Below are positions 1 to 64,000 of a stretch of DNA of 64,000 bases, one piece after another. The translations under genes were made by a program, and so were the position numbers. The DNA comes from Amorphochlora amoebiformis. Taxonomy: Eukaryota > Cercozoa > Chlorarachniophyceae. The notes under the pieces were generated by a model, which saw only the letters and a list, made by a program, of their open reading frames with translations, made no database searches and was not told where the DNA came from. The DNA lies in the NCBI GenBank assembly GCA_054601695.1, contig BAAHQB010000387.1:1-64000 (forward strand), read 5' to 3'. The first letter of the stretch is position 1. Each line of letters begins with the position of its first letter.

Positions 1-21
1 ACATATTATATATGTACACAC

Positions 22-70
<49 letters not shown>

Positions 71-284
71 TATATGTGTATACATAGCTAAATACATATG
101 TATATACATATACATACATACATATATATATATATACATATGTATATTGTATTTATACATGTATATAAATTTGTATATATTAGACACTTTTATATATATA
201 CATATATATATATATATATTTATTTATTTATATGTGCATATATACATATGTACATACATATGTGTATATATGTGTGTATATATA

Positions 285-315
<31 letters not shown>

Positions 316-335
316 TCTACTTGTTGCTTGACAAC

Positions 336-8174
<7,839 letters not shown>

Positions 8175-8181
8175 CCTCTTT

Positions 8182-8309
<128 letters not shown>

Positions 8310-8457
8310 GTTTATGTACACATGTGTACATTAAATATGTATGTGTATGTATATATGTATATGTATATGTGTGTGTATGTATATATATAAATATTATTAC
8401 TGTGTTATTGAATATTATTTTAACTGTGAAACCCTTTTCGAATATACTCTATATATG

Positions 8458-8526
<69 letters not shown>

Positions 8527-8721
8527 CTGCATATATTATTGTCACTCTGAAATATAATAAAAGCCAATACTGTATACGAACAATGTACACATACGTAACC
8601 ACATATATATTGTAAATATACAAAATTTATTAACATCTATAAAGATTACCAGTCTGATAACATACATACTCACACATAAAGACAATGTGACATATATATA
8701 TATACACCCCGTAATATTCAG

Positions 8722-8774
<53 letters not shown>

Positions 8775-8813
8775 TATGTGTGTGTGTGTGTATGTATAAT
8801 AATGCATATATAT

Positions 8814-8860
<47 letters not shown>

Positions 8861-8863
<3 letters not shown>

Positions 8864-9022
8864 CATTACAGTGATAGCATAGATCGCTTAAGGGTTAGCA
8901 ATTATATTCATTCTCCTAACATTTGTCTTTCCCGTTTGGAGGGACAGAAGTGATACCAGTTTGGAGGATATTTGGACGATCTGAATACAAGATGTGTGTG
9001 TAAATATCTATTTATAATTGTA

Positions 9023-9070
<48 letters not shown>

Positions 9071-9128
9071 TTGAGTACTGACGTGTGAAGGCCTGAAATG
9101 ATAATCTTCTAGCTAGGGCTGTATGTAA

Positions 9129-9167
<39 letters not shown>

Positions 9168-9285
9168 TATCAACATACATACACAAAATTAATATATACA
9201 TCCAAACCTTATATTATACATATAATAACATACGAAAATATAATATTTCGGCGAAACCACAGAGCAGAACTGGGGGTAAAAGCAA

Positions 9286-9336
<51 letters not shown>

Positions 9337-9395
9337 ATTATTTATACATATGTATACTTGTATACGCACACACTTGTGTAATGATAATATACATC

Positions 9396-9432
<37 letters not shown>

Positions 9433-9467
9433 AAAAATATATATATATATATATATATATATAATAA

Positions 9468-9515
<48 letters not shown>

Positions 9516-9539
9516 ACTATATAATATATGTATATATAT

Positions 9540-9596
<57 letters not shown>

Positions 9597-9654
9597 TTTA
9601 GACATACATACACATGCATATGTTAAGGGTCTCTCTCATTATCTTATTTATACA

Positions 9655-9708
<54 letters not shown>

Positions 9709-9720
9709 TATCCTTTAAAC
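8861..9720. other. Mixed unique islands and AT tracts, no gene recognised
   Basis: Islands at 8861-9000, 9070-9130 and 9240-9290 have ordinary composition but no recognisable coding or splice pattern. The rest is (AT)n with AATAAAAAATAT breaks near 9430-9475. Confidence 0.4.
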
Positions 9721-10200
9721 ATCCATCTTGATTACTATAATCGGATTCCCGGCAAAAACACCTCCAACCATCTTTTCCCGCCAAAATCTCTTTTCAAACT
9801 GCACCCCCCCACCCCCTTTCTAACTCCCCCCCTTCCTTTCTAACTCCCCCCCCTCCTCCCCTTTTGTACCTCCCCCTTCCCCCCCCTCCCCCCCAGCCCG
9901 CCGGTTGAATTTCGAAACCACCCACCAATGGGCCACCATTTCGCATGTCGGCTCAGAAGGATCATGGGTTGATATAAACTTTAGGATATGTAGATATCAG
10001 TAAAAAGATATACTTGCCTAACTGACACGTGCTCCCTACTTTATTGACATACGTGACATATCTTAGTGACTTAATTGACATGCCTCAATGACATACATGA
10101 CATACCTCAGTGACATGCGTGACATATCTTAGTGACATATGTGACGTTTCTCCATGACATCGGAGTGACAAACATCTTGGTACCCGTGGGTTCCGAATAG
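9721..10200 (+). promoter_or_regulatory. Presumed upstream region of hflX, with C-rich tract and TGACATA repeats
   Basis: This AT-poor block is the only long ordinary-composition sequence immediately 5' of the hflX start. It holds a strongly C-rich run (9797-9900, many runs of five or more C) and, at 10016-10175, about ten imperfect copies of (C/G)TNA(G/A)TGACATA-type units. Position and composition suggest a promoter/5' UTR, but I see no defined TATA box or initiator. This is inference from location. Confidence 0.4.
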
Positions 10201-32582
<22,382 letters not shown>

Positions 32583-33198
32583 CCTTTAGAATATAGAGTA
32601 ATACCGTAGACTATGCAACTAGCTGTGTCACTCCCTAAGCTTATGTGCCGAATTAATTCACTCTAGAATTGACAAATAATCTTTTAGTAAACTAGGCTAC
32701 TTAGCCAGTCCTTTCGACTTATAATATTCTAGATATTGTGTTCCTAGCGCTAGTAAAAAATAACTGGAATAATTGAATCAATTAAGAACGATTAGAACCA
32801 CATGCTTCTAGTGCTTATATATATGAAAAAAGTGTAACATATGAATTACCTAAATTACTTTTGTTTGTGCATGAATTCAAAGAATTGATAATTTGGAATC
32901 CCATCCACTAGATCCAGCGCGTCTTAGAGGGTATTTAATCTGTTAACTAAATGAAACTTGACACGTGTGCAGCTGGCGCCACTGCTTTTGACTTCCTAAT
33001 TAGAATGACACGACAGTACACGCGAGTACAGCTGTAAGGCCCATTGGCTGTAATATCTCGTGTATAGTATTCTCTAGATTCTATATAGCTATGACTCGAA
33101 GATGTATACAACTTTGAATTTATGTGCAATTGCCCGGCCAATCCTCGATCTTGTACAGGAAGCTGGATGCATGAAATGTGATGATCTCGGCTCACTCC
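32583..33198. other. Intergenic region between convergent hflX and guanine deaminase
   Basis: About 615 bp of ordinary composition with no repeats, holding the presumed 3' UTRs of both genes. No ORF or RNA gene is recognised. AATAAT/AATTAA motifs are present, but no polyadenylation signal can be singled out. Confidence 0.6.
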
Positions 33199-33273
33199 TC
33201 AGTACAAATCGTACTTGAGTTTCATAACTGAAAGCAGAAGAAATTATTGATTAGAAAGGGCTGGAGATACTTT

Positions 33274-33326
<53 letters not shown>

Positions 33327-33441
33327 CACATAATGTACTACATATATGTATGTGTATAATTATTGGAAGCATTATACATCATATTAACATGCTTGCATAT
33401 ACAAGTAAGTATACATATACACACATACACACACACATATA

Positions 33442-33495
<54 letters not shown>

Positions 33496-33572
33496 TATAT
33501 TACATATATGTATGTCCAATTATCGGAGGCATTATATATTACACATATATATATATATATATATTATATTCT

Positions 33573-33655
<83 letters not shown>

Positions 33656-33676
33656 CATATATATATATATATAAAT

Positions 33677-33741
<65 letters not shown>

Positions 33742-34507
33742 TAAACATATATCACCATCGACGGCCCCACTATGCGCCTGCTGCTGCATAGCACACTTTC
33801 GTTCCTCCGCCGTCACTGTATTGCGAATCTCGTTGAATATGTTCACGTTGTCGAACCCAGCATTCGCCGCGTCGATGTTGGTCGCCGAGTAGACGCAGAG
33901 CGGGATCTTGGCCCAGTGGATCGCGCCAAAGCACATGGGGCACGGCTCGCACGTGGTGTATATCTTGCAGTCTGAAAGGTCAAAACGGCCGAGGCGGGAG
34001 GACGCCTTGCGGATCGCTACCATCTCTGCGTGGGCGGTGGGGTCATTGGATTGGAGAACCATATTGTGGGCACGGGAAACCACCTGAACAAAAAATCAAA
34101 CCTTAATCGTCCTCTTCTTACATGTACCTTGCGCGTTGTGTTTTTCATACACCACATTTCCTCTCTCCATTCCTATTCTCTCTTCCTCATCACTTTTCCC
34201 CCTCTCATATCCTCTCCTTTCTCACCTCCCCCTCTCTCACCCTCGTTCTCTCTCGTACTGTCTCGATGGTTTTGAAGGAGGAAATCACGATCCTCCCTTT
34301 GAGCAACCCGACAGCCCTCCCAAAGCGTGCGAAAAGTGAAAACTTGAGTTAAATTTAGAATTGAAAGCTCACCTGCCCGTCCTTGTTCACAATCACAGCC
34401 CCGAACGGCCCGCCCTCCGCGCGTTCCACCCCCTCCTTAGCTTCCTGAACAGCGATGTCCATAAATTGGCGAGCGGCCTTCTTTTCCATGGCCTGCATAT
34501 GAGACAT
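33199..34507 (-). CDS. guaD: Guanine deaminase (cytidine-deaminase fold)
   Basis: Three exons: 34507-34373 (45 codons from ATG 34507, preceded in frame by TAG), 34083-33756 and 33227-33199, giving about 163 residues. That compares with roughly 155 for the bacterial family. Zinc-site motifs are HAE (in [15 protein letters not shown]) and PCPMC (in [18 protein letters not shown]), followed by DAANAGFDN, the pattern of GuaD-type guanine deaminases. Exon 1 has the GGPFGAVIV strand. The enzyme converts guanine to xanthine and ammonia in purine salvage, and is usually cytosolic. The last exon adds MKLKYDLY and a TGA stop. The aromatic C-terminal residue is typical because the family's C-terminus swaps over the partner's active site. 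Exon 3 is the least certain part, but its phase and end fit. The gene is GC-rich and has few introns compared with its neighbours. Confidence 0.93.
33228..33755. repeat. AT-rich intron 2 of the guanine deaminase gene
   Basis: (AT)n with a duplicated 20-odd-bp island (AATTATTGGAAGCATTATA near 33357, AATTATCGGAGGCATTATA near 33516). Spliced on the minus strand: donor GATG|GTGATA, acceptor TTTCAG. Confidence 0.7.
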
Positions 34508-35156
34508 CCACTATGTCAAATAAATTTTACGACTAGGAAAGAGATTCACTAGGGGGGGGGGGGGCTAATTCGGGCTACGTTGCCGGTCGTCCTCTTGGCC
34601 GAGCTCATTGTTTCGAGATGTCCCAGCGATGTCCCACTTATCGATTTTGTTCCGAAAAATTAAGTCGAACCAAACTTTTTCCGGTCAGTCACCGTCAGTG
34701 ACGACTGACGTGGGTCACAATGAATGACATATTTCGCGATTGATGGTTGCGTAATATCTTAGCCTTTTTTACCTTATATTTTTCCAAAGTGGTTTTTCCT
34801 GGTTAAGTACATACCGGAAAACTGTGGGGTGAATTAAATCAGGTGATTTCATTCGAAATACGGTGTATATTAACTTATTATTAAGTAATGTAATTCCACC
34901 CTATAAAACTCTGTTTGTCCGCTTCGTTTACATATCTCAAATCTAATAATATGCATACATGATATATATAACTTTGAAACATATGTATATATTAAGCCTT
35001 TTCCCCGCTTACAAAGGATATCTAATATCCAATATCTGAATTTATAATTAATTCCTCGGCTCAAATTTCCAGAATTCACTCATAACCGGACCACACACTC
35101 CCGCCCTCCTTGGCAGCACGAATGAAAGGAAACACCGCTAGAGTTCATCGTTGCCT
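34508..35156. promoter_or_regulatory. Divergent intergenic region with 13-G run
   Basis: About 650 bp of ordinary composition lies between the start codons of the minus-strand deaminase and the plus-strand EF-hand gene, so it should contain both promoters. A run of 13 G (34552-34564) sits about 45 bp upstream of the deaminase ATG. Short direct repeats around GTCAGTNACNGTCAGTGACG (34685-34705) are present. No TATA box can be assigned. Confidence 0.5.
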
Positions 35157-63973
<28,817 letters not shown>

Positions 63974-64000
63974 CTGTATATATATATATATATATATATA

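Overview
This is a eukaryotic nuclear segment. Most of it is simple sequence: (AT)n tracts, interstitial telomeric arrays of CCCTAA/TTAGGG, and smaller (CG)n, (CT)n/(GA)n, (ATGT)n and T-rich blocks. Long uninterrupted ORFs in it are translations of repeats (Tyr-Ile, Arg-Ala, Leu-Gly, Ser-Leu) and are not genes. The real coding sequence is in short exons, mostly 20-110 bp, that stand out as islands of ordinary composition. Their introns begin with G|TATATA, G|TAACCC or G|TTAGGG and end with TATATAG, CCTAAG, CCTAG or CAG. Joining the islands by reading phase gives five genes.

Layout. (1) 336-8174, minus strand: weakly supported 3'-incomplete gene for an acidic, Gln-rich protein, six candidate exons. 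(2) 10201-32582, plus: a complete HflX-type ribosome-associated GTPase in about 28 exons, with all five G motifs and the C-terminal domain. Its N-terminal presequence suggests organelle (probably plastid) targeting. (3) 33199-34507, minus: a compact three-exon guanine deaminase (CDA fold), convergent with hflX. (4) 35157-60861, plus, divergent from the deaminase: about 38 exons encoding two EF-hands, a coiled-coil middle and a hydrophobic multi-span C-terminal part. A possible stop at 54836-54838 would split it into two genes. (5) 62079/63260-63973, minus: 3' part of a probable J-domain (DnaJ-like) gene that enters from the right edge.

Introns are built from AT tracts, telomeric arrays and 'echoes'. 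Echoes are truncated copies of the neighbouring exon edge, repeated 1 to 15 times. Fragments of an exon's 5' end lie upstream of the intact exon, and fragments of its 3' end lie downstream. A hairpin-bearing element of about 90-145 bp recurs more than 15 times, always attached to telomeric repeats in one fixed orientation.

Organism. The TTAGGG telomere unit, dense short exons and a bacterial-type HflX with a presequence suggest a protist, plausibly an alga with a secondary plastid. The lineage cannot be fixed from this window. The five genes show no shared pathway. hflX and the deaminase are housekeeping enzymes of bacterial type.
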